Shown one piece after another: positions 43,933 to 54,753 of a stretch of DNA of 64,000 nucleotides. Source of the stretch: Persicaria tinctoria. Its lineage: Eukaryota; Streptophyta; Magnoliopsida; Caryophyllales; Polygonaceae. The DNA is taken from the NCBI GenBank assembly GCA_037127255.1, contig JBANSL010000012.1, positions 23,942,615 to 24,006,614 on the forward strand. The letters run 5' to 3'. The position numbers and the translations under genes were made by a program. Below the pieces are notes generated by a model that was given only the letters and a program-made list of their open reading frames with translations, had not been told where the DNA came from and made no database searches. How positions within the stretch are numbered: position 1 is the stretch's first letter; every line of letters starts with the position of its first letter.

Positions 43933-44817
43933 CTCCTACTTACCTCTTTCTGAAATTGAATTACTAGAATCAGCCCCATGGGCTTTATTTATAGGTTTCA
44001 TTCCCTAGCTATTCTAGGAAAGAAATATCTATCTATATCTAAAACTATATCTAAAGCTTTAATGATAAATAAAAAGGAACAACGTAATTAAATATAAAAA
44101 GGAAATAATATCTAAAAGTCTTCAATGGATAGAACTCTTTTCATGATGGATCTTGATAGATTGGATAGAATCGGCAAACTTCGAGCCCAAGGAATCCCAA
44201 GTCGAGTAGAATTGGTCAAACCGAGTAATGTGGCTCTGGAGGTCTACTCGATATCGACAAAGGTCTAGTCGATCTCGAGTAGGATTGTTGGTCGACTGGC
44301 TCGGCTCGTCGTCTCGGCTAGCTGGTCCTCGACAGACTCGGACATGACTCCTAGCGCTCGTCGATCTCGAGGGCCCCTAGTCGACATCGAGTATATCTGT
44401 TCGTCGACTGGGTCTGGCTTGGTTGGTCGGGCAAGTCTTCTCGAGGTGCTCGGTCTTGGCTCCACGTCTTTGTCGATCTCGAGTAGTCGTACTCGATATC
44501 GAGTAGGGTGCGGAGTCGGGTTCTCGTCTTCAGTTTCTCGACATAGGCTCCTCGATGCCGGATGATGTCTGGGCTTGTCGAGATCGACTAGGTCTAGTCG
44601 ATGTCGAGTAGCTCTATGCTCCGGTTCTCGCTCCTTGGTTTTCTTCCGAAATGATTCCATATTCTGCAATATTAAACAGAAACTTATGTAGATCTCTATT
44701 TCTGACAAATAAGCATATACTACATAATTCCGACATATTCCCAACCTGAAATATGCAAAATGTAAAGATTATGGAACTAAAATATGCACAAAGACATGTC
44801 GGATTCAGCTCACAACA
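42957..44817 (-). repeat. 3' LTR of element C
   Basis: TGTTGTAGG...GCTCACAACA on the + strand. Contains a CT microsatellite (43878-43928), GCCCCATGGGCTTTATTTAT and many TCGANNTCGA dyads at 43135-43370 and 44240-44610. Confidence 0.9.
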
Positions 44818-45334
44818 AACACCCCATACTTAAGCTTGCTTGTCCTCAAGCTATACTTTTATTTGTGATTCAGGGGAAGAATTCAAAACTCTCAACATAT
44901 CAGATTCATTCTTATATGTCCCTGCAATCATTTACCATCCTTGAAAAGGTACTAGTGTCACAGATCCATGCATGTGCAATTATACAAAAGTAACATCTAC
45001 TCACAAAATGAGGGTTATGCAAAAAACAATTTATGTGACAAAGCATTAATAATCAAGAGGACTTTAATTTAAGCTCATGAAGAAGTAGATTGGTAAAAAG
45101 GCTAAAGGTGGGCAATTTTTGGTAATGTGGTTCTAATGATCCGGGGAAATGGATTATTTCCAAACTTTCTTAACCACATCCCTTCTTCCTTTGATTCATC
45201 ACCTTCCATATTGCTTTTCTCAATAATAATGCTTTTACCTCTCTGACCTCAGCACTGCCTTCTCGCGAGTCGCAAACATGGGTGTCATGAATGGCCCCGA
45301 ATACTTAGTGCTTTGGACTCCTCACATGTGTGTC
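44818..45334 (-). other. Internal region of C, left part
   Basis: Non-coding. Starts with the polypurine tract on the minus strand. No gag or pol motif. Confidence 0.6.
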
Positions 45335-47542
45335 TGTTGTGAGCTGAATCTGCCATGTTTTACAGTAACTTTTATATCGATTTTTGTAAACATTTCATTC
45401 ATTTGGGCTAAGATAGTACAGAACCTATGTAATTTATGTTTATTTGCCAAATTATGGAATCTACACCAGTTTCTGTTTAATTCGCAGAAATCGAGGCATT
45501 TTACAGCAATTCTACAGAAGGTCGGAAAAGCTCGGAAAACCGCTACAGAAGTCCAAGGTCAAAAGAGCAGCGGAACCAGTCAAATCGAGCCGAGAACCCA
45601 GGCTACTCGATCTCGAGTAGGCCTGGTCGACCTCGACGAGCATAGCCGAGCAGACCTTGTCGATCAGGAGCAACATCGAAGACCAGACCACCCGAGCTCC
45701 GAACCCTACTCGATCTCGACAAAGCCTAGTCGAGATCGACGAAGACCAGCACCACACCCGGAGTCCTCGAGGAGAAGCTGTCCGAGAAAGTCGAAGACGA
45801 TAACCCTAGCCCTACTCGACATCGAGTACGGCTAGTCGAGATCGATTAAGCCTGGAGCCCAGACCCAGGCCATGTCGAGCACCAGCTGGCCGAGGAGAAG
45901 AAGTCTACCCGAGCTCGAGGAGCTTTACTCGAGATCGATGAGCCCAGTGAGCCAAGTCCGAGCACATCGAGCAGATCTAGTCGAGGAAGTCCAGTCGAGT
46001 GAACCACCCTACTCGAGGTCGAGGAGACCTACTCGAGGTCGAGGAGACCTACTCGAGGTCGAGTAGACCAGCTTCCAGAAACTTCTCGACGTGGCCTGTC
46101 CGAGTAGACTTGGAGTTGCTTGGTCGCGAAGGCGGAAGATTCTATCTGAATTGATCAAGTTCTATCTATGGAAGGCAATCTATCAACATCATGAATACTT
46201 ACCCTATTTAGTTTTATCTTTTCCTTAGTTGATTTATTTCCATTAAACATTTATTTATCCTTTCAAGTTTTAGATATAATTTTAGATAGAGATAGATATC
46301 TTCTTTCCTAGAATAGCTAGGGAATGAAGGCTATAAATAAAACCCTAGGGGCTGGTTTTTCAAACATTCAATTTCAGAGACAATTAGTTAGTTCTACAGA
46401 GACAGTTTAGGAGGTTTAAGGTTTTTAAGGTTTTGGCTTTCTGCGAAAGTTGATTGCCAGGATTGTAAAGGCTTTGAATTTAGTTTTTATGCAAGTTTCT
46501 TTTCATCAATCAATGTCTGCGATTGCGATGAGGCGTGAGTAGTCCACCCACTTCTGGGGCTGGGGTGAGCCCGACGGTGGCCATGTGAGGCGATGCGATA
46601 AAGGTCAGATTTTTATGCGATTTGTCTTCTATCTCTATCAGCATGATTCTTTTGCGAGAGTTGAAGGTGATCCTTGTTTGCATTATTGAAGCGAAAGTGA
46701 TCTTAATGCAACTTGGGTTAATTATTTGAAAAGGGTTAGTAAGAATTAGGGTTTATGCGAGAGCCTCTATATGCCTATTTGTTAATGACGAAAGTTATTT
46801 GATGGAAAGCATGATCTTTTGTGCCTTTATATGTTGTTTTGCATGGTTATCGTTGTGGTGTTGATACCCTGGCCTTGGGAGTCTTTTAATATATTGAGTT
46901 TATTTCATCGAAATTCTGAGTTCTGTGTTTGAATTTGCAAGTTTAAGTTTCTGTTTCTCATCGACCTAGACGAAGCTTTATCGACCTCGAGTAGTGTCTT
47001 GTCGAGGTCGAGTAGGGGTTTGTCTTAGTCGAGTTGGTTTTCTGCTTTCTGTAATCGATTTTCAAGTTTCTGTCTTTGCATGCTTTGTCGATCTCGAGTA
47101 GACGTAGTCGAGATCGAGTAGCTTGGTCTTAGTCGAGTTGCCTGTTCTCGATTCTGAAAGTTGCTGTCTTTGCTTACTGTGGTCGATCTCGAGTTGATTT
47201 TTGTCGAGATCGACGAGAGCCTTTGCCTTTGCTTTTATTTGCTGCGTTGTTCTTTGTTTGCTTGCTTTTGTTCTTTACTTTCTGTCTTTAGTTTATTTTC
47301 TGCTTTTGTTTTAGTTGCCCTTGCCGGGTTTATTTGTTTCTTTCCTTTCTGTGTTTCTGTCTTTTCTGCTGCTGTTGTGAGAATCTGATAGCTACCTGAG
47401 AACTGCTGACGTGCTTCCTCGTGGATTCGATCCTGATTTTCTCTTACTACAACGGGAGGAAGTCTTGTATTTATTTGCTGAGACAGGGAAGTCAGTCTGA
47501 TCTATATTTCATATTTATTTCAATACTCGATTTACTCCTGCA
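45335..47542 (+). mobile_element. LTR copy B, inverted relative to A and C
   Basis: About 2.2 kb, TGTTGTGAGCTGAATC ... TTTACTCCTGCA, the same family as solo LTR A but on the opposite strand. Similarity is high at both ends, and the dyad-rich centre has diverged. No clear 5-bp duplication was found (GTGTC left, ACAAC right; with a longer end, GTGTC against ATGTC), so it may be an older or rearranged solo LTR. Confidence 0.75.
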
Positions 47543-48245
47543 ACAACAATGTCCCATCTCTCCAAACTATTATCTTAGAGAGCAGGGTCAATCTACCTTT
47601 ATCTCCTGAGATGATTGGATTTTCTTTCACTCATTAAATTTTCCATATATTTTCCAAACAATTTCCTTCCATACTCCAATAATGATATATAAAAACATAA
47701 ACACCATATGATAATCTCCATAATGTAACATCATTCTTAACATAATCCCCGGATAAGGTAAAGAATGGCAATATTTGGATCATATGGAGCAATAATTGAA
47801 ATAAGGCATATTATGGCTTTTGTGTAATGCATAAGCATAGGTAAGGCTAGGATTATAAAATATGAGCATTATATGGAAATATAAAGTCCTCCATCATCTT
47901 ATCATGCAACATGTCAAAAGCAACTTCAAAATTTACCTCCTTTCATGGTTTTCATCAAAATATGCACTTCATTGTGACTTCCCTTTACTAGGCAATTTCA
48001 TGTTATATCTCTAATGAATCCAATTTTTGCATCGTCGAGTCCAATATAAGCTTCCATGACATTATTCAAAATTTTCAATGGGGGTCATTTTTTCAAAACT
48101 TTGGAAAACATGCGTATAAGCATATAAATCAATAATGCATTCCAAAATAGCCATGTAGCAATTCAAAGAAATAAACTTTAAATATGCACACAATTTGTCA
48201 AATAAATCAAATATGCATGAATAAAGTAAGCCCTTCCCCCAAATT
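47543..48245 (-). other. Internal region of C, right part
   Basis: AT-rich, non-coding. Ends at the G-rich AATTTGGGGGAAGGG (minus strand) next to the LTR. No primer site recognised. Confidence 0.6.
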
Positions 48246-49159
48246 TGTTGTAGGAGGGGAAATCGAGCTATGCAAAATTAAATATAAATAATAATAGCAA
48301 ACCAGATTCCGTCCCTTGCAAATAATTACAAGACCTCCTCCTGATGCAGCAGTGGGAAGTGAGGATCGATCCACGAGGAAGCGTGTCAGCGGATCCTAGG
48401 TAGCGGAGAAATCTCACAGAAGTCGACAGCAGTGGTACTCGACCTCGACTAAGGGTTAGTCGACAGGGTGTAGTCGAACAGACTAGCAGTCACAGGCACT
48501 GGGCTGGTCGATATCGACAAGGCCTACTCGATATCGAGTAGAGTCTTGGTCGACTTCGCTTCGTCGAGTCGAGTACCTGCACAGGAGAAGCTACAACGAC
48601 TTGGTCGAGGATCAGTTCACTCGATATCGACGAGTGCTATTCGATATAGAGTAGACAGAAAATAAAAAGAATCGAAGGAAAGTAAAAACAAATGCTTTGG
48701 GTTTCGAACTAAACTTTATAAAAAGGACTTCCAAGATTGGGGTTTACAACAACGATAACCAAACATGCATCGGGCAGAAATAAGACAGATAATCATGTGA
48801 ATCGCATCGAAGGACCAAGCTTTCGCCTTTTCCAACAATTGGACAACTCTCTCAAGAAACCCAAATTGTCTCTACTGATTTTATGTTTATAATCCAAGTT
48901 TGTTAGCATGGATCTCCATTAGATGGGTAATAAACACATAAACAAGTAGTAGATGCTTAAAACATGATAAAGATGAGATCTTTACCTCAGGCACGCATGG
49001 CTATCGTCGAGCTCGCCCCAACCCTAGAAGTGGGTGGACTACTCGCGCTTCATCGCAATCTCAGACATCGATTGAAAGGAAACTAATTGCATTAAAATAA
49101 ACCAAAGTTTACAACCGCTTGAAGCCAATTCCGCTCTCGCTTCACAACTCCAATCGGCC

Positions 49160-49234
<75 letters not shown>

Positions 49235-50121
49235 CTCCTACTTACCTCTTTCTGAAATTGAATTACTAGAAATCAGCCCCATGGGCTTTATTTATAGGCT
49301 TCATTCCCTAGCTATTCTAGGAAAGAAATATCTATCTATATCTAAAACTATATCTAAAGCTTTAATGATAAATAAAAAGGAACAACATAATTAAATCCAA
49401 AAAGGAAATAATATCTAAAAGTCTTCAATGGATAGAACTCTCTTCATGATGGATCTTGATAGATTGGATAGAATCTGCAAACTTCGAGCCCAAGGAATCC
49501 CAAGTCGAGTAGAATTGGTCAAACCGAGTAACGCGGCTCTGGAGGTCTACTCGATATCGACAAAGGTCTAGTCGATCTCGAGTAGGATTGTTGGTCGACT
49601 GGCTCGGCTCGTTGTCTCGGCTAGCTGGTCCTCGACAGACTCGGAAATGACTCCTAGCGCTCGTCGATCTCGAGGGCCCCTAGTCGACATCGAGTAGATC
49701 TGTTCGTCGACTAGGTCTGGCTTGGCTGGTCGGGCAAGTCTTCTCGAGGTGCTTGGTCTTGGCTCCACATCTTTGTCGATCTCGAGTAGCCGTACTCGAT
49801 ATCGAGTAGGGTGCGGAGTCGGGTTCTTCGTCTTCAGCTTCTCGACATAGGCTCCTCGATGCCGGCTGGTGTCTGGGCTTGTTGAGATCGACTAGGTCTA
49901 GTCAATGTCGAGTAGCTCTGTGCTCCGGTTCTCGCTCCTTGTTTTTCTTCCGAAATGATTCCATATTCTGCAATATTAAACAGAAACTTATGTACATATC
50001 TATTTCTGACAAATAAGCATATACTACATAATTCCGACATATTCCCAACCTTAATTATGCAAAATGTAAAGAATATGGAACTAAAATATGCACAAAGACG
50101 TGGTGGATTCAGCTCATAACA
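48246..50121 (-). repeat. 5' LTR of element C
   Basis: Matches 42957-44817 with scattered changes and a longer CT microsatellite (about 49166-49231 against 43878-43928). Ends GCTCATAACA. Confidence 0.9.
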
Positions 50122-50126
50122 CTTTC

Positions 50127-50164
50127 CATATGCCAAGGAGTACTGGGGAAACTATGGTGAATAA
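50127..50164 (+). pseudogene. Last codons of the MULE transposase
   Basis: When element C and one copy of CTTTC are disregarded, the frame that ends THF at 42951-42956 continues here as PYAKEYWGNYGE and stops at TAA (50162-50164). The tail is Tyr/Asn-rich like the preceding segment. Inference from frame continuity. Confidence 0.65.
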
Positions 50165-52527
50165 ACCTCCAAAAACCAAACTTTTACCTTGTAACATTGT
50201 CGCCATTTGATGTTTTGTGTGCTAGTTATGTTTTAACATAAATTCAGGTTGCAGGTTGGCTTGCTAGGTGATGTTGGAGTGTATTGAATTCACTAGAAGT
50301 TGGTGTTTCACGAAGACTGTTAGACTTTGGTTTTTCTTTTTGAATTTGTTATCAAACTTGTTAAAAGTTAGTGATGATCAAACTTAAAACCTTTATTATA
50401 ATCCTTAAGTAGAAAGGGTGTTTGTCCTTGTAATTTTCCCATATATTAATTATTATGTATGAACATTTTTCCAGTTTCTTTAGTGTTGCTTTTATAGATA
50501 CCCTTCTCTTGTCATTGAATTTTTTTTGATGTATCTGCTTTAAGTGTAGTTCCTCTGCTTATCCTCTGTTACTTTTGAGATTGTTCTTCCTAGCAATCTT
50601 GGTATCTAAGTCATAACTTTTTAGTTTCAAATTATAGTAATAGAAAATGGCTTGCTGAATTTAGGTTGAATTATGTTTGATGTATCTGGTGTAAGTCATA
50701 TTGGTCTACAGGTTAAATTATATTGGCTTGCTGAACCCAATATAATTTATCTATTCCTTTGTAACATTAATGGCTTGAATTTTGTTTGATGTATCTGCTG
50801 TAAGTCAAAAAAAAAAATTTGGTTACATAAAAGAAATTAAAATGAGAACTGTTTTTAGGAATGGTTCTAGCAAGATGTAGGGAAAGAAGGTTATCAGCTC
50901 TTCAACTCATTACAAATAAGACCCTCTTGATTTTGGTTGATGGTTGTTAATGCAGAGGCTCTGAATGTGTATTCATGCCATTGGATAAGATGGTTGCACA
51001 AACAACAGCTCGGACAAAGGGCTTTATTTTGGTTCTAGAATAATATTTACAAGAAAAGCCTTATCTTGACTCATGACAGCAAAGTGAGCTAATACACATG
51101 ATAGCTAAAACATATAACCTAACACATTATACTAAACCATATGCCTATACGGGATTTGAACCCGCATCCTTGTGCGCAAGCACATCGCTCTACCATTTGA
51201 GCTAATAGGCTTAAAATACACATGTCTGATTGGATGCAACAACCAAAACAATCCAAATTTGGTAACATCAGCAGCATTCATTCAACTGAAACAAAGACGA
51301 AACAGGCAAGAAGGAACACCAGCAAAATATCGATAAGCTGTCTATAAAGAGTAGATCAAGGAAGTGACAAGTTTGACACAGAGATTAACATTCATCTGAC
51401 AGAACAGATAGCAACTAGTGCCCTTGAATATAACCGGTAAGCTTTCATATTAGCTATATGGTTCTTTTCAATTAAAGAATTAAAAATGTCCAGCAAATGA
51501 TTATCAGGGAAGTTCTAAGGTTCGTGTTCTAGCAAATCTTGCCTTCTTCAATTGAGACCCCTTACTAAAAAAAATCACCAATTTTGGCATAAAAGGCAAC
51601 ACTTTCAAACCAATTGCACTTAATTCCACATTAAAACCCACACAATCAAAAATAAAAGATCAAAATCTGCAAAATTAAGCAAGAAAACGCCAAGACTGTG
51701 ATCAATTCAACATCCTAAAAACAAATAGAAATGAGTATATCAAATGTTTCACAATCTACCATTTCAGCTAACTCAAATCCATGAAACTATGCTACATGAA
51801 AATTGAAATTAACATCTAAAATCTCCACCGTGAATGACATTACAAGCCACCAGCAAAATTGATTTGATGCCCCAAATATGCAATTTTTAACAATTGTTTC
51901 ACACCGTCTTTTGAGCTAATTTTGCATCTTGGAAGTACCAGCAAAAAAAAGACCCAAAGAGAAATTACTTTCAGCAGCACATCACTCTGCGATTTAGGGT
52001 CCTTGCTCAGGATTTGCTTCCTAACTCTTATCCCCAACCAAACACAGTCATAGAGTTCGATAACAGTAAAAAAAATCCCTTAATCAGTAGAGTTGAAGAA
52101 CCATAATCCCTTAATCAAACTAGAATTGAAGAACCCTAAAAAACTGAAATTTCAGTCCAATTAAGTAGAATTGAAGAACCCTAATCCCTTAATCAGTAAA
52201 ATTCAAACTCAAACTAGAATTGAAGAACCCTAAACAATTGATAAGCAAGTCGAAGATTAACCATAAGCACCAAATTCTTGCCAATAAGGAAAATTTTGCG
52301 AATTAAAACAAATTAGTCGTACCTAATTGAAGCTTCAATTGATTCGAAATTCGCCTCCAATGTTTCCCTTTCGTATTCCCTTCTTTGTCATATCAAGGGA
52401 GAGCCGCCAGAGAACCCCGTCATTCACGAGCGATTTCGCTAGCCCTGCCAGATGACCTAATCGAAGCATCAGGGAAAATTGATTTCGGTTTCACCTTTGT
52501 GGTAGATCGAACTTCGAAGCCTCAACG
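50165..52527. other. 3' half of the MULE, no protein gene
   Basis: About 2.4 kb of AT-rich sequence with a tRNA-like sequence (51142-51211) and a short repeat region (52070-52235, GAATTGAAGAACCCTAA with TAATCCCTTAATCA). At 52320-52530 the minus strand is leader-like (GGGGTTCTCTGGCGGCTCTC, then a possible splice donor AG/GTACGA near 52323). This could be a captured host 5' UTR, but no family is recognised. Confidence 0.5.
51142..51211 (-). tRNA. tRNA-like sequence, probable pseudogene
   Basis: On the minus strand a cloverleaf can be drawn. Acceptor AGCCTAT/ATAGGCA (first pair mismatched), TA, D-stem GCTC/GAGC with loop AAATGGTA, T-stem GCGGG/CCCGT with loop TTCAAAT. The anticodon arm ATGTG/CACAA pairs at four of five positions but leaves a loop of only six bases (CTTGCG), so no anticodon can be assigned with confidence. 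Total 70 nt. A- and B-box sequences are intact, so it could be transcribed by pol III. Confidence 0.6.
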
Positions 52528-53160
52528 GAGACTGAAGGTTCGATAATATAAAAAAAAGTAATATAGAAATACTATAGAAGGGGGGTTGAATAGAGTATGC
52601 CCGTTTTTCGCAGAAAGTCTCAAGACTTTTGGAGCTTGTACCAAAACCTTTGAGATTAACTTGGCCTACGTCCCCGCCTAGGGTTCTTCCACAACCCTAA
52701 GATTCAAAAGGCTTTATTGATTCGCTTAGCTTAGGATCCTAATAGCTCACCGAGAAGCCTCTCTCCTATACAATTGCAATCTAGTCAACTCATGTTCCCT
52801 TGGAGTCCTAGACCAATCTAGAAGAGCCCCACCTCTCTCAGCTATCTAGTACAATCCTCTTACTCCCACAAATCAATAGCGTAGTGCAACTTCCCGAGTT
52901 ATAAACTCTCGAGTAACCCTATAAATGAATATATCCTATAAGCTCACAGTGACTCTCAAAGGCTTTGAAATAAACAACAAACTCTTGAGCGCTTAGCAGA
53001 GAGATACTTTGGAAGACAGATCTTGCTTGAATGAATAAAAGCTCGTGTAGCACTTTTTCTTTCTCTCTTCTTCTTCCTTTCCTTTATATAAGAGCAAGGA
53101 GAATGAGGGTCTTCAACACCAGATCTTCATCAACGACTCTTTCGAATCATGGCTTGATCT

Positions 53161-53306
53161 TAGGGGTGGGCACAAATCCCGCAAATATTCCCGGACCCGT
53201 CCCGGGCCCGTCCCGGTCCCGTCCCGTAAAAATGATGCGGGACGGGACGCGGGACGACCCGGCGGGATCCCGCAAATCCCGTCCCGCACACACATATAAT
53301 AATAAT

Positions 53307-53350
<44 letters not shown>

Positions 53351-54034
53351 TTATATTATTAATAGTATTAGTATTATTATAATAATAATAATTATTATTA
53401 TTATTAGTATTATAATAATAATATTATTATTATTAATAGTATTATATTATTATTATTATTAATAGTATTATATTATTATTATTAATAGTATTATTATTAT
53501 TATTATTATAATGTAATACTATATAATAATAATAATAATATAATAATGTGTATATATAATAATAATAACAATATAATAATAATGTAATACTATATATATA
53601 ATATTAGGATATAGAGTATGTATTATAGTATATCTATATATATATAGTTTGTATATATATTACATACGTACACACTGTAATATATATATATATATATACA
53701 CATACATACTATATACTGTAATTTAGTCATATACAGATACACACTAAATCCTCCACAATAAGGCCATATATATACACACTGCATCAGTGTTTATATACAT
53801 GTACACACGTATATATGCGTACGCATATATGAGAACCTGCAAAATATACAAAATTATACATATATATGTATTACGCCTTTGAGAATCGCAATATATTTAT
53901 GAAAAAATTAAGTTTTTCTAATAATTTTTTTATTTGAGGGACAAGGCCCGTCCCGTCCCGGTCCCGGTCCTGTCCCGCAAAAATTACGCGGGACGACCTC
54001 CGTCCCGTCCCGTCCCGTCCCGCGCCCACCCCTA
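53161..54034. mobile_element. hAT-type MITE in the Sirevirus LTR
   Basis: 874 bp, terminal repeats TAGGGGTGGGC / GCCCACCCCTA and a perfect 8-bp duplication CTTGATCT (53153-53160, 54035-54042). Subterminal regions are arrays of CGGGACGGGA / TCCCGTCCCG on both sides, the centre is TTA/TAT microsatellite. The partner LTR reads straight through CTTGATCTTGAATC without the insertion. Confidence 0.95.
53299..53600. repeat. TTA/TAA microsatellite core of the hAT MITE
   Basis: Degenerate ATT/TTA/AATAAT runs of about 300 bp. Confidence 0.9.
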
Positions 54035-54156
54035 CTTGATCTTGAATCTTCTATTTATGGATACTCCGAAGCCATGATCTTATTTGAATTTGATCTCCTC
54101 GATATTTACTATAGGAAAGACATAATCTCGAAATACTTCCTGAAAAGATTAGTCAA

Positions 54157-54158
<2 letters not shown>

Positions 54159-54241
<83 letters not shown>
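54159..54241. repeat. AT microsatellite expanded in one LTR
   Basis: About 83 bp of AT. The same place in the other LTR (about 62923-62936) has only ACATATATATAATATAAAGG. Confidence 0.92.
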
Positions 54242-54246
<5 letters not shown>

Positions 54247-54399
54247 AAGGAAGTATATAATAAGATTAAATAATATACGGACTTATAAAATAGGTTTTGT
54301 ATTTCATCAACTGTTACTGCTCCAAGGCCTTTGACACAAACATCCTGTTAAAGCCTTTGAAACATTTATTCCGATTTTCATCAAGAGAGGGAGTTATCA

Positions 54400-54753
54400 A
54401 TCTCCCCCTTGATGAAAGACAAAACCTGTGCATCCCTGCAACTTAGTCAAGCATAGATAATAAAATAGAAATCAGACCAAGTACCTGCAAGGGTTAGACA
54501 AATGTTGGATCAAAATTTTTAAAGCATGCAAAAACCATCCAACCGAAAACCATTAATAAAAAACCAAGGTCTTCCAAGACCTTTAAGCAGAGGTTTTCAA
54601 AGTCTAAACACCACAGATCATCTCCCCCTTTTTGTCTTTCAACAAAGGGCGGAGGTAAAAACAGTCACCAAAATAGTCATCAAAAGTTTTGAAAACGTTT
54701 CCAATAACCAGCAATGTATCAAGTTTCAGGGGTGGGATAGGGTAGGGTAGGGT
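54400..54753 (-). other. Sirevirus 3' UTR with polypurine tracts
   Basis: On the minus strand, purine tracts AAGGGGGAGA at 54401-54410 (directly before the 3' LTR) and again at 54621-54632; a third GTAGGGGGAGC occurs at the end of pol (56929-56938). Repeated tracts of this form are a known Sirevirus trait. The rest is non-coding. Confidence 0.8.

Larger units (their letters stand above)
42957..50121 (-). mobile_element. Non-coding LTR retrotransposon C (LARD-like)
   Basis: 7165 bp with LTRs 42957-44817 and 48246-50121 (about 1.87 kb, clearly similar) and a perfect target duplication CTTTC (42952-42956, 50122-50126). The internal region 44818-48245 has no gag or pol. Its left end on the minus strand is a polypurine tract (CTTAAGTATGGGGTGTT) following TTGAGGACAAGCAAG, a phrase common at the 3' end of plant gypsy elements, so the orientation is minus. 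At the right inner end, where a primer site should be, the minus strand reads AATTTGGGGGAAGGGCTTA, which looks like another purine tract. Element B occupies most of the interior. It would need proteins in trans. Confidence 0.88.
52533..54399 (-). repeat. 3' LTR of the Sirevirus, enlarged by a hAT MITE and AT expansion
   Basis: TGAAGGTTCG...GGAGTTATCA on the + strand, 1867 bp. Without the MITE with its duplication (882 bp) and the extra AT repeats it would be about 0.9 kb, like the partner LTR. Confidence 0.93.

Noticed and set aside
45335..47548. A certain 5-bp target duplication for LTR copy B
   Set aside because: The best candidates (GTGTC against ATGTC) differ and depend on moving the end by six bases.
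51142..51211. Calling a functional tRNA with a definite anticodon
   Set aside because: The anticodon loop has only six bases in the best fold and the first acceptor pair is mismatched, so isotype assignment would be a guess.
53031..53330. Plus-strand 99-residue frame ending in a Tyr run
   Set aside because: It crosses the border of the hAT MITE and the Tyr run is the TTA/TAT microsatellite.
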